Source: BQWY01 sp046351095 (GTDB lineage: Bacteria > Nitrospirota > Nitrospiria > Nitrospirales > Nitrospiraceae). From it: 64,000 nt of DNA. A program made the translations under genes and the position numbers. The stretch is from assembly GCA_046351095.1 (NCBI GenBank), contig JAXLZC010000001.1, forward strand, positions 1,612,001 to 1,676,000, written 5' to 3'. Under the pieces are notes generated by a model. The model ran no database searches. It was not told the origin of the DNA and saw only the letters and a list, made by a program, of their open reading frames with translations. The first letter of the stretch is position 1. Every line of letters starts with the position of its first letter. Below, piece by piece: positions 25,156-34,834 of this stretch.

Positions 25156-25608
25156 ATGGCCGATCCGACACAGGCTTCGATCGATAAGATGTGGAAATTC
25201 GCCAAGGGGTTTGCGGAAAAAAGCGGGACAGTTTTTCACCCCAATACCAAGGTGACGGAGGCGGTGATCCTTGGGCTTGCCGCGCACGTCGACGACTTGG
25301 GGAAACCGCTCTGCCCCTGTAATTTTTACGAGGACAAGCAGGCGGAAGCGAAGTTGCGCCGCTGGATCTGCGCCTGCGACGAGATGCAGATCTACAAATA
25401 TTGCCACTGCTTGCTATACGTGAACGACGAGGGTTTTCCGATTACGGAGTACCTACCGGAAGACCACGAAGGACGGCAGGCCTACGGGTTGATTCCGGAC
25501 CCGACACCGAGCAAAGGGCGCGCCCTTCGCCATAAAGCGCCTGGTGCTGAATCAGGGAAGGAAGAGGGAACTGCTCAGGAACCGTCAGGCAAGGGGAAAA
25601 CTGCGTAA
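25156..25608 (+). CDS. Ferredoxin-thioredoxin reductase catalytic subunit-like protein
   Basis: This encodes 150 residues. The ferredoxin-thioredoxin reductase (FTR) catalytic subunit carries a 4Fe-4S cluster next to a redox disulfide, with motifs CPC...CAC...CHC. Here they read PLCPCNFYEDK, then WICACDEM and KYCHCLLYVN, followed by FPITEYLPEDHEGRQAYG. FTR passes electrons from reduced ferredoxin to thioredoxin, fitting a cell that runs a ferredoxin-driven rTCA cycle. The C-terminal 30 residues (GAESGKEEGTAQEPSGKGK) are a low-complexity extension. AGGAG lies 9 bases before the ATG. It diverges from the VWA gene and converges on sucD. No variable FTR subunit is nearby, as in other bacterial homologues. 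Confidence 0.9.
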   Translation: MADPTQASIDKMWKFAKGFAEKSGTVFHPNTKVTEAVILGLAAHVDDLGKPLCPCNFYEDKQAEAKLRRWICACDEMQIYKYCHCLLYVNDEGFPITEYLPEDHEGRQAYGLIPDPTPSKGRALRHKAPGAESGKEEGTAQEPSGKGKTA

Positions 25609-25636
25609 CCGGCGAGAGCTACTGACACAACAGACG

Positions 25637-25674
25637 AAGGCTCGTGGGGTCGCATAGGCGACGCCACGAGCCTT
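25637..25674. terminator. Long hairpin ending the rTCA operon (and the FTR gene)
   Basis: AAGGCTCGTGG (25637-25647) pairs perfectly with CCACGAGCCTT (25664-25674), and the stem continues inward as GTCGC/GCGAC with one bulge. It stands between convergent stops, so it may end both transcripts. Neither side has a long T-run. Confidence 0.65.
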
Positions 25675-25688
25675 GAATGATCGACGAC

Positions 25689-26561
25689 TTACCGACCTAA
25701 GGCCGCCTTCACGGCATTTCCGATTTCGGCAGGGTTTTTCACCACACGCACGCCTGCCGACTCCAAGGCCTTCATTTTTTCCGTCGCCGTCCCCTTCCCG
25801 CCGGAGATGATGGCGCCCGCATGGCCCATTCGTCGCCCCGGAGGTGCGGTGATCCCGGCGATGAAGCTGATGACCGGCTTCTTCACGTTCTTCTTGATGA
25901 ACTCCGCGGCCTTTTCTTCCGCATCGCCGCCGATCTCGCCGATCATGACGATAGCGTGCGTCTCCGGGTCCTTCTCGAACAACGGCAAGACATCCACGAA
26001 GCCGGTCCCATTGACCGGGTCGCCGCCGATACCGACGCAGGTCGTTTCGCCCAATCCGAGCGTAGACAACTGGTGCACGGCCTCGTAGGTCAAGGTGCCG
26101 CTGCGAGACACGACACCCACGACGCCCTTTTTATGGATGAAGCCCGGCATAATGCCGATCTTCGCTTCGTCCACCGTAATGACGCCGGGACAATTGGGGC
26201 CGATCAACCGCACGTCCTTGCCGCGCAGCGCCCGCTTCACCTTCACCATGTCGTTCACCGGAATACCCTCGGTGATGCAGATCACCAATTTGATCCCAGC
26301 ATCGGCGGCTTCCAAAATCGCATCGGCGCAAAAGGGCGGCGGCACGAAGATGAGCGAGGTGTCGCACTGCGCTTTTTTCACCGCATCGCGCACGGTATTA
26401 AAAACCGGAATCCCCTCGACCTCTTGCCCGGCTTTCCCCGGCGTGACACCGGCCACGACTTGCGTTCCGTAGGCCTTACACTGCGTGGCGTGAAAGGAGC
26501 CTTCTTTGCCGGTGATGCCCTGCACCACGACTCGCGTATGTTTATTGACGAGAATGCTCAC
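25689..26561 (-). CDS. sucD: Succinyl-CoA synthetase alpha subunit
   Basis: This encodes 290 residues starting at a GTG with AAGGAG 7 bases upstream. The alpha subunit binds CoA and carries the phosphohistidine; the active-site loop GHAGAIISGGKGTA is present, as are the CoA-binding GITGKEGSFH and CITEGIPVNDMV. In the rTCA cycle the enzyme makes succinyl-CoA from succinate at the cost of ATP. It is the last gene of the eight-gene rTCA operon, 11 bases after sucC. Confidence 0.97.
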   Translation of the reverse strand: MSILVNKHTRVVVQGITGKEGSFHATQCKAYGTQVVAGVTPGKAGQEVEGIPVFNTVRDAVKKAQCDTSLIFVPPPFCADAILEAADAGIKLVICITEGIPVNDMVKVKRALRGKDVRLIGPNCPGVITVDEAKIGIMPGFIHKKGVVGVVSRSGTLTYEAVHQLSTLGLGETTCVGIGGDPVNGTGFVDVLPLFEKDPETHAIVMIGEIGGDAEEKAAEFIKKNVKKPVISFIAGITAPPGRRMGHAGAIISGGKGTATEKMKALESAGVRVVKNPAEIGNAVKAALGR

Positions 26562-26572
26562 AGTCGTCTCCT

Positions 26573-27751
26573 TTACGCCGCCTTACCAGTCAACTTCACG
26601 ATTTTTTGCGCCGCTTCCCACAGGTCGTCGGCAACCTCGACTTTCAAGCCCGATTCCGCCAACAGCTTCCGGCCTTCCGGCGCGTTCGTGCCTTGCAACC
26701 GCACGACGAGCGGCACGTTGATCTTCACTTCCTTGGCCGCGTCGATCACGCCGTTGGCGATACGCTCGCATCGCACGATGCCGCCGAAGATATTGATGAA
26801 GATACCCTTGACGTTCGGATCCTTCAGGAGGATGCGGAACCCGGCTGCGACCGTCTCTTTCGTCGCGCCGCCGCCCACATCCAAGAAGTTCGCCGGCTCG
26901 CTGCCCGCCAGCTTGATGACGTCCATGGTGGCCATCGCCAAGCCCGCGCCGTTGACCATACAACCGATGTTGCCATCCAGCTTTACATAGTTCAGGTTGT
27001 TCGCGGTTGCCTCGATCTCCAACGGGTCTTCTTCATTCAAATCGCGCATCTGCTGCACGTCTTGATGTTTGAAGAGGCCGTTGTCGTCGAACGAGACTTT
27101 GCCGTCGAGCGCCACCAACGTCTTTTCCTTGGTGATGATCAATGGATTGATTTCCACCAACGCGGCGTGTTTCTCCATGAACAAGCGGTACAAGTTGCCG
27201 AGCATCTGAATGAACGGATTGATGACGGTCGGCTCCATATGCTGGAGACCGAGCGCAAAAGCCACGTTACGACCGTTGTACCCCTGGAACCCGACGGCCG
27301 GATCGATGGCTTCCTTAATGATTTTTTCTGGGGTCTTCTCGGCGACTTCTTCGATTTCCATGCCGCCTTCTGTGCTGGCGATGAAAGTCGGCCAGCCTGT
27401 ATCTCGGTCGACCAGGATCGACAGATACAGTTCCTTGGCGATATTAGCGCCTTCCTCGAGCAACAGCCGATGCACGGTGCGGCCCTTCGGACCGGTCTGG
27501 TGCGTAACCAGCGTCTTGCCGATCAACTCTTTCGCCAACCCGGCCACGGCACCCTTATCCTTAGTGATCTTCACACCGCCCGCTTTGCCGCGGCCACCTG
27601 CATGAATCTGCGCCTTCACGACGAAGACGGGGGTGTTCAGCTCCGTGGCCCACGCAGTGGCCGCGTCCGGCGACGTAATTTCTTTTCCGCGCGGCACCGG
27701 CACGCCGAACTGGGCAAATAGTTGCTTGGCCTGAAATTCATGAACGTTCAT
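26573..27751 (-). CDS. sucC: Succinyl-CoA synthetase beta subunit
   Basis: This encodes 392 residues, the usual length. The ATP-grasp domain is visible (MNVHEFQAKQLFAQFGVPVP, IHAGGRGKAGGVKI, ALVEINPLIITKEK, ALDGKVSFDDN), and the C-terminal ligase domain has GCMVNGAGLAMATMD, FLDVGGGAT and IFGGIVRCERIANG. GAAGGAG precedes the ATG. It pairs with the alpha subunit just downstream and follows frdA by 38 bases. Confidence 0.97.
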   Translation of the reverse strand: MNVHEFQAKQLFAQFGVPVPRGKEITSPDAATAWATELNTPVFVVKAQIHAGGRGKAGGVKITKDKGAVAGLAKELIGKTLVTHQTGPKGRTVHRLLLEEGANIAKELYLSILVDRDTGWPTFIASTEGGMEIEEVAEKTPEKIIKEAIDPAVGFQGYNGRNVAFALGLQHMEPTVINPFIQMLGNLYRLFMEKHAALVEINPLIITKEKTLVALDGKVSFDDNGLFKHQDVQQMRDLNEEDPLEIEATANNLNYVKLDGNIGCMVNGAGLAMATMDVIKLAGSEPANFLDVGGGATKETVAAGFRILLKDPNVKGIFINIFGGIVRCERIANGVIDAAKEVKINVPLVVRLQGTNAPEGRKLLAESGLKVEVADDLWEAAQKIVKLTGKAA

Positions 27752-27789
27752 AACGCTCCTTCGGTCGCTTCAGTACTCGATACCGAGCA

Positions 27790-29373
27790 CTAACTTACTT
27801 TCCGTGTATAGGCAGGAAGAATCATGGGGGATACGACGCCGCTGGCATTGCCGTGTTTCTTGGCGTTGTCGCGGAACCGCTGCAAATGTTTCAACGTCAA
27901 TTTCCCCTGCGACATCGACGAGGCGCGGCTCGCTGCGGTCAGCCCGGACCGCTTGCCATAGACCATCAGATCCAGCAGCGAGTTGCCCATCAATCGATTG
28001 CGCCCGTGTAATCCGCCGGAGGCTTCGCCTGCGACGAAGAGGTTCTTCACATCGGTCTCGGCATTCGTGTCGATCTTCACGCCGCCGTTTTGATAGTGCA
28101 GCGTCGGATAGATGAGCACCGGGTCTTTACTGATATCGATGCCGAAGCGCTCGAATTGCAGCACCATCGCCGGGAAATGTTTCTTCACGGTGCCTGGCCC
28201 GTGCTCGGCATCCAGCAACGGCGTATCCAACCACACGCCGACGCGGCCGGACATCGTACGGATCCCGCGTCCTTCTTCGCACTCGCGAATGATCGAAGAC
28301 GACACGACGTCGCGTGTGTCCAGCTCGTTCACGAACCGCTCGCCCTTGGCGTTCACGAGGTGGCCGCCTTCGGAACGAATACCTTCCGTGACCAACGCGC
28401 CGATCAACTGTTCCGGATACACGGCACCGGACGGGTGGTATTGGAACGTATCGACATGCGCGAGTTTGGCGCCCATCCGGTAGGACAGACAAAGTCCGTC
28501 CCCGGTGGCTCCATAGTGGTTGCTGGTCGGGAACCCCTGAATGTGCAACCGACCGATACCGCCGGTGGCCAGGATCACGGTTTTGGCGGCCACCATAACA
28601 TACCGATGATTATCCAGGTCCTTGAAGATGGCGCCGGAGCACGTACCGTTGTCGTCGCTCAGCAATTCAACCGCGGCGCAAAATTCGAGGAGTTGGATTT
28701 TCTGATTGAGCACCTCGTCCTTCAACACCCGCATAATTTCGAGGCCGGTGTAGTCGGAACAGGTGACGAGGCGCGGCTTGGAGCTGCCGCCGCCTTTTTT
28801 TACGTGCAAATTGCCGTCGGCCTGGCGGTCGAACAACACGCCGAGTTCCAGCAACCACTTCGCAATGGCCGGCCCTTCTTCCACCATGACCTTCAACAGG
28901 TCATGGTCATTCTGCATGTGCCCGCCCTTGAGGGTATCGATGAAGTGGGTGACGGGCGAGTCTTCCGGCGCAACGGAAATTTGCATCCCGCCCTGCGCCA
29001 TCACGCTGTTGCTGTCGCCGAGCCGCAACTTCGTTGCGAGAATCACCTTGGCGCCGGCAGCATGAGCATGTAGGGCCGCCGCGCACCCTGCCCCACCACC
29101 CCCGACGACCAGCACATCGGTCGTGTAGTGCGGGGTCAGGTCGGCATCCAGCTGAATCGGGCTGTCGCCTTCGAGCAAGGTCGCCAACTCGATGGCGGTC
29201 TTGTCGCCCTCGTTCGGGCCGAACCGAATCGGGCGAAAGGCGCTGGTTCGAAAATCGGGGTGATACGTATGAATCAGTGTGTCACGATCGGCCGGCGAGA
29301 ACTTCGGAATCGTCTGCTTCCGCCGAGCGTCTCGTGTACTGTGGACCAGTTGCTGAAGTGCGTGAATATCCAT
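27790..29373 (-). CDS. frdA: Fumarate reductase/succinate dehydrogenase flavoprotein subunit
   Basis: This encodes 527 residues. The dinucleotide-binding motif VVGGGGAGCAAALHAHAAGA lies near residue 90, after an N-terminal extension of about 80 residues. Catalytic regions are QYHPSGAVYPEQL, TEGIRSEGGHLVNAKGERFV and GEASGGLHGRNRLMGN. It carries FAD and reduces fumarate to succinate in the rTCA direction. The C-terminus is shorter than in E. coli FrdA and lacks much of the capping tail. It lies in the rTCA operon just after the iron-sulfur subunit. No membrane-anchor subunit gene is in the operon, so the enzyme may be soluble or use an anchor encoded elsewhere. Confidence 0.93.
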   Translation of the reverse strand: MDIHALQQLVHSTRDARRKQTIPKFSPADRDTLIHTYHPDFRTSAFRPIRFGPNEGDKTAIELATLLEGDSPIQLDADLTPHYTTDVLVVGGGGAGCAAALHAHAAGAKVILATKLRLGDSNSVMAQGGMQISVAPEDSPVTHFIDTLKGGHMQNDHDLLKVMVEEGPAIAKWLLELGVLFDRQADGNLHVKKGGGSSKPRLVTCSDYTGLEIMRVLKDEVLNQKIQLLEFCAAVELLSDDNGTCSGAIFKDLDNHRYVMVAAKTVILATGGIGRLHIQGFPTSNHYGATGDGLCLSYRMGAKLAHVDTFQYHPSGAVYPEQLIGALVTEGIRSEGGHLVNAKGERFVNELDTRDVVSSSIIRECEEGRGIRTMSGRVGVWLDTPLLDAEHGPGTVKKHFPAMVLQFERFGIDISKDPVLIYPTLHYQNGGVKIDTNAETDVKNLFVAGEASGGLHGRNRLMGNSLLDLMVYGKRSGLTAASRASSMSQGKLTLKHLQRFRDNAKKHGNASGVVSPMILPAYTRKVS

Positions 29374-29446
29374 AGATCAGCTTTCGAGGATCGACTGTCG
29401 AGGTGCGTAGCCCGTCTTCGAATTCAACGGCTGTGCGCGAAACCGG

Positions 29447-30157
29447 CTATTTCACCGTGGCGCAATGTGCGGCGAGGTCCTTTTCGTTCATGGCGAGAAT
29501 CTTCGTCCACTCCTGGTTGTACCGTCCGTCCTCGATTTCCTTGATACGCACATCGAGCCCTTGCGGTTTCTCCGCGAAGTGCGCGCCCTGGGCGCGGCTG
29601 ACGTACAGGGCCACAAGGTTCGGTGCGATGTCGGCGATACAGACCGGCGTGCACATGCCGCACATGACGCAGTCCATAAACATCTCGGACACTTGCTTAA
29701 AATCGCCGAACACGGCCTTCCAGACGCCTTCGCGCACGTTGATCTTTTGCGGGCAGGCGTCCGTGCAGGCATTGCAGTTTCGACACAAGGGCGCTTCAGG
29801 ATAGAGATTGAACAGGTCCTGCTTCGGATCCTTCAACGTGCGAATGTCGTACACGGCCTTCCGTGCCGGAAAGGGTGGCATCAGGGTAAACGACATGCCG
29901 TCCTGCACGGCGGTCTGACAGGCCAAGCAGGTGCGGACTTTCGGATCGTCCTTCGTGCGGTAGTACGTCGCGCAAGCGCCGCAAAATCCGCCGAGACACC
30001 CGACACCGCGAACGACTTCCTGCCCCGCATACCACATCGCCTTAATGACGGTGATCCCTTCGGGGACTTCATACTTCTTCCCCGAGATCTCGATCGTCAC
30101 CAACTTCGGCGACAGAACTTCCGGTTGATCGATAACGTTGGCGTCGGCTTGTGCCAT
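29447..30157 (-). CDS. frdB: Fumarate reductase iron-sulfur subunit
   Basis: This encodes 236 residues. The N-terminal 2Fe-2S domain has CLGGFCGACATYY and RTCLACQTAV. The C-terminal domain has two Cys-rich motifs, CRNCNACTDACP and CVMCGMCTPVC. This is the electron-transfer subunit between FrdA and an electron donor. The spacing in the C-terminal part recalls heterodisulfide-reductase-like dicluster proteins as much as classical FrdB. It precedes frdA by 73 bases and follows the isocitrate dehydrogenase gene. Confidence 0.93.
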   Translation of the reverse strand: MAQADANVIDQPEVLSPKLVTIEISGKKYEVPEGITVIKAMWYAGQEVVRGVGCLGGFCGACATYYRTKDDPKVRTCLACQTAVQDGMSFTLMPPFPARKAVYDIRTLKDPKQDLFNLYPEAPLCRNCNACTDACPQKINVREGVWKAVFGDFKQVSEMFMDCVMCGMCTPVCIADIAPNLVALYVSRAQGAHFAEKPQGLDVRIKEIEDGRYNQEWTKILAMNEKDLAAHCATVK

Positions 30158-30240
30158 GGGTACAACCTGCGAGAGCTATGTCGGAGAGCGCACGAGCTCA
30201 ACTCGGCGCCCTCCAACCTCTCAATCCTTTTGCTGCAGAA

Positions 30241-32469
30241 TTACGCGATCGAATCGATGATCTTGTTCAGCGTCGCACTCGGCCGCATGGCCTTGGCCGC
30301 CTTGGCATCGTCCGGGTGGTAATACCCGCCGACGTCCTGGGGCTTGCCCTGCGCCGCCAACAATTCAGCGTCGATGGTCTTTTCGTTGTCGCCGAGATCC
30401 TTGGCAATCTTCGTGAAGCGCTCGGCGATCTTCTTATCCGCCGTCTGAGCGGCCAACGCCTGGGCCCAGTAGAGCGCCAGGTAGAAGTGGCTGCCGCGGT
30501 TGTCGATTTCGCCGACCTTACGGGCTGGCGACTTATTGCTCTCCAAGAACTTTGCATTCGCCTGGTCGAGCGTGTCCGCGAGGATCTTCGCCACTGGATT
30601 GTTGCCCGCCTTCGCCAAATGTTCCAGCGAGGCAGCAAGCGCCAAGAATTCACCCAGCGAATCCCAGCGAAGATACCCCTCTTCTTGGAACTGCTGCACG
30701 TGCTTCGGCGCCGATCCACCCGCACCGGTTTCGAACAGGCCGCCGCCGTTGAGCAGGGGCACGATCGAGAGCATCTTGGCGCTGGTACCGATTTCGAGAA
30801 TCGGGAACAGGTCGGTGAGGTAGTCGCGCAACACGTTACCCGTCACCGAGATCGTGTCCTTGCCGTCCTTCATCCGCTCGATGGAGAAGCGGCAGGCCTC
30901 GGCCGGCGACATAATGCGAATATCCAAGCCGTTCGTGTCGTGCTTAGGCAAATAGGCATTCACCTTTTTGATCAACTCGGCATCGTGTGCGCGAGTCTTG
31001 TCCAACCAGAACACCGCAGGCGATCCGGTGGCGCGTGCACGGTTCACGGCCAACTTGACCCAGTCTTGAATCGGGGCATCCTTCACCTGGCAGGCACGCC
31101 AGATGTCGCCGTCTTCGACCTTGTGCTCAAGCAACGTCTTGCCGGCCGCATCCACGAGGCGGATCGTGCCGTTGCCTGGCGCCTTAAAAGTCTTGTCGTG
31201 CGAGCCGTACTCTTCCGCCGCCTGCGCCATTAGACCGACGTTTGGCACCGTACCCATCGTCTTGGGATCGAACGCGCCCTTCTGTTTACAAAATTCGACG
31301 ACCTCGTGATACACGGGCGCGTAGCTGGCATCGGGGATGACGCACTTCACGTCCTGCAGCTTGCCCTCAGGATTCCACATGCGGCCCGAATCACGAATGA
31401 CCGGCGGCATTGACGCGTCGATGATGATGTCGCTCGGCACGTGTAGGTTCGTGATGCCCTTATCCGAGTTGACCATCGCCATCGGCGGGCGCTTTTGATA
31501 CACGGCTTGAATGTCCGCTTCGATGGCCTTCCGCTGATCGTCCGGCAACGACTTGATCTTGGCATACACATCGCCGAGACCATTGTCCGGATCGACGCCC
31601 AACTTTTTGAACGTATCCTTGTGCTTTTCGAACACGTCTTTGTAATAGACGGTCACGGCATGACCGAAGATCTTCGGATCGGAGATCTTCATCATCGTGG
31701 CCTTCATATGCAGGGAGAACAATACTCCCTGCTTTTTGGAGTCCTCGATCTGCTCTTCGAGGAAGGTACGAAGCGCCTTGACGCTCATGAATGTCGCGTC
31801 GAGGACTTCCCCCGCCTGCAACGCCACCTTTTCCTTGAGGACGGTGGTCTTGCCGTCGGCGCCGACGAATTCGATCTTTGCGGTCGTAGCGGCAGGAATC
31901 GTGACGGACTTTTCGTTCGAGCGGAAATCGCCGCTCTTCATATGCGACACGTGCGTCTTCGAGTCCGACGCCCAGGCGCCCATCTTATGCGGGTGCTTGC
32001 GGGCATAGGCCTTTACGGACAGCGGCGCGCGACGGTCGGAGTTCCCCTCGCGCAACACGGGATTGACCGCGCTGCCCTTCACCTTGTCGTACCGAGCCTT
32101 GATGTCCTTTTCCTTGTCGTCCTTCGGATTTTCTGGGTAGTCAGGGAGCTTGTAGCCCTGTTGCTGCAACTCCTTGATCGTGGCGACAAGCTGCGGGATA
32201 GAGGCGCTGATATTCGGCAACTTGATGATGTTGGCTTCCGGCGTCTTGGCCAATTCGCCCAACTCGGCCAGTGCATCATGCTGCTTCTGTTCTGCGGTGA
32301 GGTATTCCGGGAACACCGCGATCACACGACCGGCCAATGAAATGTCGCGCAATTCCACCGTCACCCCAGCAGCCTTCGAAAAGGCGTTGATGATCGGCAA
32401 AAACGAATAGGTCGCCAGCATCGGCGCTTCGTCGGTCTTCGTATAGATGATCTTATCTGCTTTCGCCAT
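30241..32469 (-). CDS. icd: Monomeric NADP-dependent isocitrate dehydrogenase
   Basis: This encodes 742 residues, typical of the monomeric enzyme (about 740) and unlike the 410-residue dimeric type. Recognisable segments are IIYTKTDEAPMLATYSFLPI at the N-terminus, NGSDR-like EGNSDRRAPLSVK, KKHPHKMG-type YARKHPHKMGAW, and PAVFWLDKTRAHDAELI with DIRIMSPAEACRFSIERMKDG. In the rTCA cycle it carboxylates 2-oxoglutarate reductively to isocitrate. GAGGGA precedes the ATG. It sits between acn and frdB in the operon. Confidence 0.96.
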   Translation of the reverse strand: MAKADKIIYTKTDEAPMLATYSFLPIINAFSKAAGVTVELRDISLAGRVIAVFPEYLTAEQKQHDALAELGELAKTPEANIIKLPNISASIPQLVATIKELQQQGYKLPDYPENPKDDKEKDIKARYDKVKGSAVNPVLREGNSDRRAPLSVKAYARKHPHKMGAWASDSKTHVSHMKSGDFRSNEKSVTIPAATTAKIEFVGADGKTTVLKEKVALQAGEVLDATFMSVKALRTFLEEQIEDSKKQGVLFSLHMKATMMKISDPKIFGHAVTVYYKDVFEKHKDTFKKLGVDPDNGLGDVYAKIKSLPDDQRKAIEADIQAVYQKRPPMAMVNSDKGITNLHVPSDIIIDASMPPVIRDSGRMWNPEGKLQDVKCVIPDASYAPVYHEVVEFCKQKGAFDPKTMGTVPNVGLMAQAAEEYGSHDKTFKAPGNGTIRLVDAAGKTLLEHKVEDGDIWRACQVKDAPIQDWVKLAVNRARATGSPAVFWLDKTRAHDAELIKKVNAYLPKHDTNGLDIRIMSPAEACRFSIERMKDGKDTISVTGNVLRDYLTDLFPILEIGTSAKMLSIVPLLNGGGLFETGAGGSAPKHVQQFQEEGYLRWDSLGEFLALAASLEHLAKAGNNPVAKILADTLDQANAKFLESNKSPARKVGEIDNRGSHFYLALYWAQALAAQTADKKIAERFTKIAKDLGDNEKTIDAELLAAQGKPQDVGGYYHPDDAKAAKAMRPSATLNKIIDSIA

Positions 32470-32500
32470 GACGTATCCCTCGTGAGTGAAATGGCTGAGA

Positions 32501-34747
32501 TTAGTTCAACGCATTCAGCGCAGAGCCGGCCTTAAACCATCCGATTTGCTGCGCCGTCATACTGTGATTGGCCTGAATCTTCACTTCCTGGCCATTCGGC
32601 TTCTGAATCGCCACCGTCACCGGCTTACCCGGCGCCAGATTGGCGAGGTCCAACACGCTCAAGCGATCGTTTAATTCGATCTTCTCGTAGTCCTTGGCAT
32701 CGGCAAAGGTCAGCGGCAAGATGCCCTGCTTCTTTAAGTTCGTCTCATGGATACGCGCGAAGCTCTTCGTGATCACCGCACGCACGTTCAAGAACCGAGG
32801 CGACATGGCCGCATGTTCGCGGCTGCTGCCCTCTCCGTAGTTCTCATCACCGACCACGATCGATCCGATCCCCTGTGATTTATACGCACGGGCAATCTGC
32901 GCGATCGTGAGATTCCCTTCCCCGGTCAGGATGTTCGTCCCTTTCCCCGGCTCGCTCGCAAACGCGTTGTTCGCGCCGAGGAACATGTTGTCGCTGATCT
33001 TGTCGAGGTGCCCGCGGAACTTGAGCCAGGGACCGGCCGGAGAAATATGGTCTGTCGTCGTCTTACCCTTGGTTTTAATGAGCAACGGAAGCTTGTCGAA
33101 ATCCTTGCCGTCCCACTTCGGGAACGCCTTCAACAACTGCAACCGCTCGCTCGTCGGTGGAATATCCACCGTAAGGCCTTCGCCGTTCTCTGCAGGCGCA
33201 ACAAACCCTTCTTCGCCCTTCGCAAATCCCTTCGCGGGCAACTCTTCGCCCTGCGGCGCCTGGAACTTAAATTCCTTTCCGTCCGCACCCTTCACGGTCT
33301 GATTGACAGGATCGAATCCAAGTTCGCCGGTGATGGCATAGGCCGTCACGACTTCCGGACTCGCCAAGAACGACAGGGTTTCGCTGATTCCGTCGTTACG
33401 ACCGGGGAAGTTGCGGTTAAAGGAGCTGACGATGGAATCGGCCTTGCCCTTCACGCCATCCGCCCGCTTCCACTGGCCGATACACGGACCGCAGGAGTTC
33501 GAGAGTACGGTACCCCCGAGCTTCTCGAACGTGTCCAAGAATCCGTCGCGCTTCATCGTGTGATAAATGCGCTCGGAACCCGGCGAAATGAGGAACGAAG
33601 CCTTCGACTTCAAGCCTGCCTTCAGCGCTTGCTGTGCAATGTGGGCCGAGCGGCTGATGTCCTCATACGAGGAATTCGTGCAGCTGCCGATCAACGCCGC
33701 CTTCAACTCAACCGGATAACCCTTCTCCTTAGCTTCAGCCGCCAACTTCGAAACCGGCCGCGCCAAGTCCGGCGTATGCGGCCCGACCACATGCGGCTCG
33801 AGCTTCGAGAGGTCGACTTCCACGATCTGGTCGTAATACTTCTCCGGCGCCTGCAAGACTTCGGGATCGGGAACGAGCAACTCTTTATGGGCATTGGCCA
33901 GATTGGCCCATTCCGCGCGATCCGTAATGTTCAGGTACGCCACCATTTTCTGATCGAACGGGAACACCGAAGTCGTTGCGCCAAGTTCCGCACCCATGTT
34001 GCAGATCGTACCCTTGCCGGTCGCGCTGATCGTTTCTGCGCCAGGGCCGAAGTATTCGACGATCTTGTTCGTGCCGCCTTTTACCGTGAGAAGGCCGCAC
34101 AGGTAGAGGATCACGTCCTTCGGCGAAGCCCAGCCGTTCAGCTTGCCGGTCAACTTCACGCCGATCAATTTGGGATGCAGCACTTCCCACGGAAGCCCCG
34201 CCATGACTTCACCGGCGTCCGCGCCGCCCACACCGATCGCCAACATGCCCAGCCCGCCGCCGTTCGGCGTGTGCGAATCGGTCCCGATGATGAGCCCGCC
34301 CGGGAACGCATAATTTTCCAACACCACTTGGTGGATGATCCCGGCGCCCGGCTTCCAGAACCCGATGCCGTACTTCTTCGCGGCGGAAGCAAGGAAGTTA
34401 TAGACTTCCTTGTTTTCGTCCATCGCGCGAAGGAGATCTTTTTCCGAGCCCATTTCCGCACGGATCAAGTGGTCGCAATGGATGGTGCTGGGCACCGCCG
34501 CCTTTTTCTTGTTGGCCTGCATGAACTGCAACATCGCCATTTGCGCCGTCGCGTCCTGCATGGCCACACGATCCGGGCGCAGCGCCAACATGGCCTTGCC
34601 GCGCTCCCACGTCTGCGTGTCGAAGTTGTCGGCATGCGACACCAAAATCTTTTCCGACAGCGTCAGGCCACGGCCGAATTTCTTCCTGGCCTTGGCGAAC
34701 ACGTCCGGCATTTTGGCGTAGAGCTTCTTGGCAAGATCCATCGACAT
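32501..34747 (-). CDS. acn: Aconitase (mitochondrial-type)
   Basis: This encodes 748 residues from the ATG at 34747, with AAGGAG about 9 bases upstream; an in-frame TTG at 34753 is too close to it. It interconverts isocitrate and citrate through a 4Fe-4S cluster whose Cys ligands are visible in GSCTNSSYED and SNSCGPCIGQW. Other conserved parts are IIGTDSHTPNGGGLG, SFNRNFPGRNDG and the swivelling domain with GDENYGEGSSREHAA. The length and order fit the mitochondrial-like aconitase rather than AcnB. It is in the rTCA operon between aclA and icd. Confidence 0.96.
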   Translation of the reverse strand: MSMDLAKKLYAKMPDVFAKARKKFGRGLTLSEKILVSHADNFDTQTWERGKAMLALRPDRVAMQDATAQMAMLQFMQANKKKAAVPSTIHCDHLIRAEMGSEKDLLRAMDENKEVYNFLASAAKKYGIGFWKPGAGIIHQVVLENYAFPGGLIIGTDSHTPNGGGLGMLAIGVGGADAGEVMAGLPWEVLHPKLIGVKLTGKLNGWASPKDVILYLCGLLTVKGGTNKIVEYFGPGAETISATGKGTICNMGAELGATTSVFPFDQKMVAYLNITDRAEWANLANAHKELLVPDPEVLQAPEKYYDQIVEVDLSKLEPHVVGPHTPDLARPVSKLAAEAKEKGYPVELKAALIGSCTNSSYEDISRSAHIAQQALKAGLKSKASFLISPGSERIYHTMKRDGFLDTFEKLGGTVLSNSCGPCIGQWKRADGVKGKADSIVSSFNRNFPGRNDGISETLSFLASPEVVTAYAITGELGFDPVNQTVKGADGKEFKFQAPQGEELPAKGFAKGEEGFVAPAENGEGLTVDIPPTSERLQLLKAFPKWDGKDFDKLPLLIKTKGKTTTDHISPAGPWLKFRGHLDKISDNMFLGANNAFASEPGKGTNILTGEGNLTIAQIARAYKSQGIGSIVVGDENYGEGSSREHAAMSPRFLNVRAVITKSFARIHETNLKKQGILPLTFADAKDYEKIELNDRLSVLDLANLAPGKPVTVAIQKPNGQEVKIQANHSMTAQQIGWFKAGSALNALN

Positions 34748-34834
34748 GATCAATCACTCCTTCAGGTTCTGCGTGCTGACTGATGAGTGCGGAACAACGC
34801 TCGCCACTCGGAACTCAGCACTTCGTACTCAGTA

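Noticed and set aside
33008..34783. 591-residue plus-strand frame opposite aconitase
   Set aside because: Antisense shadow of a conserved gene despite its length.
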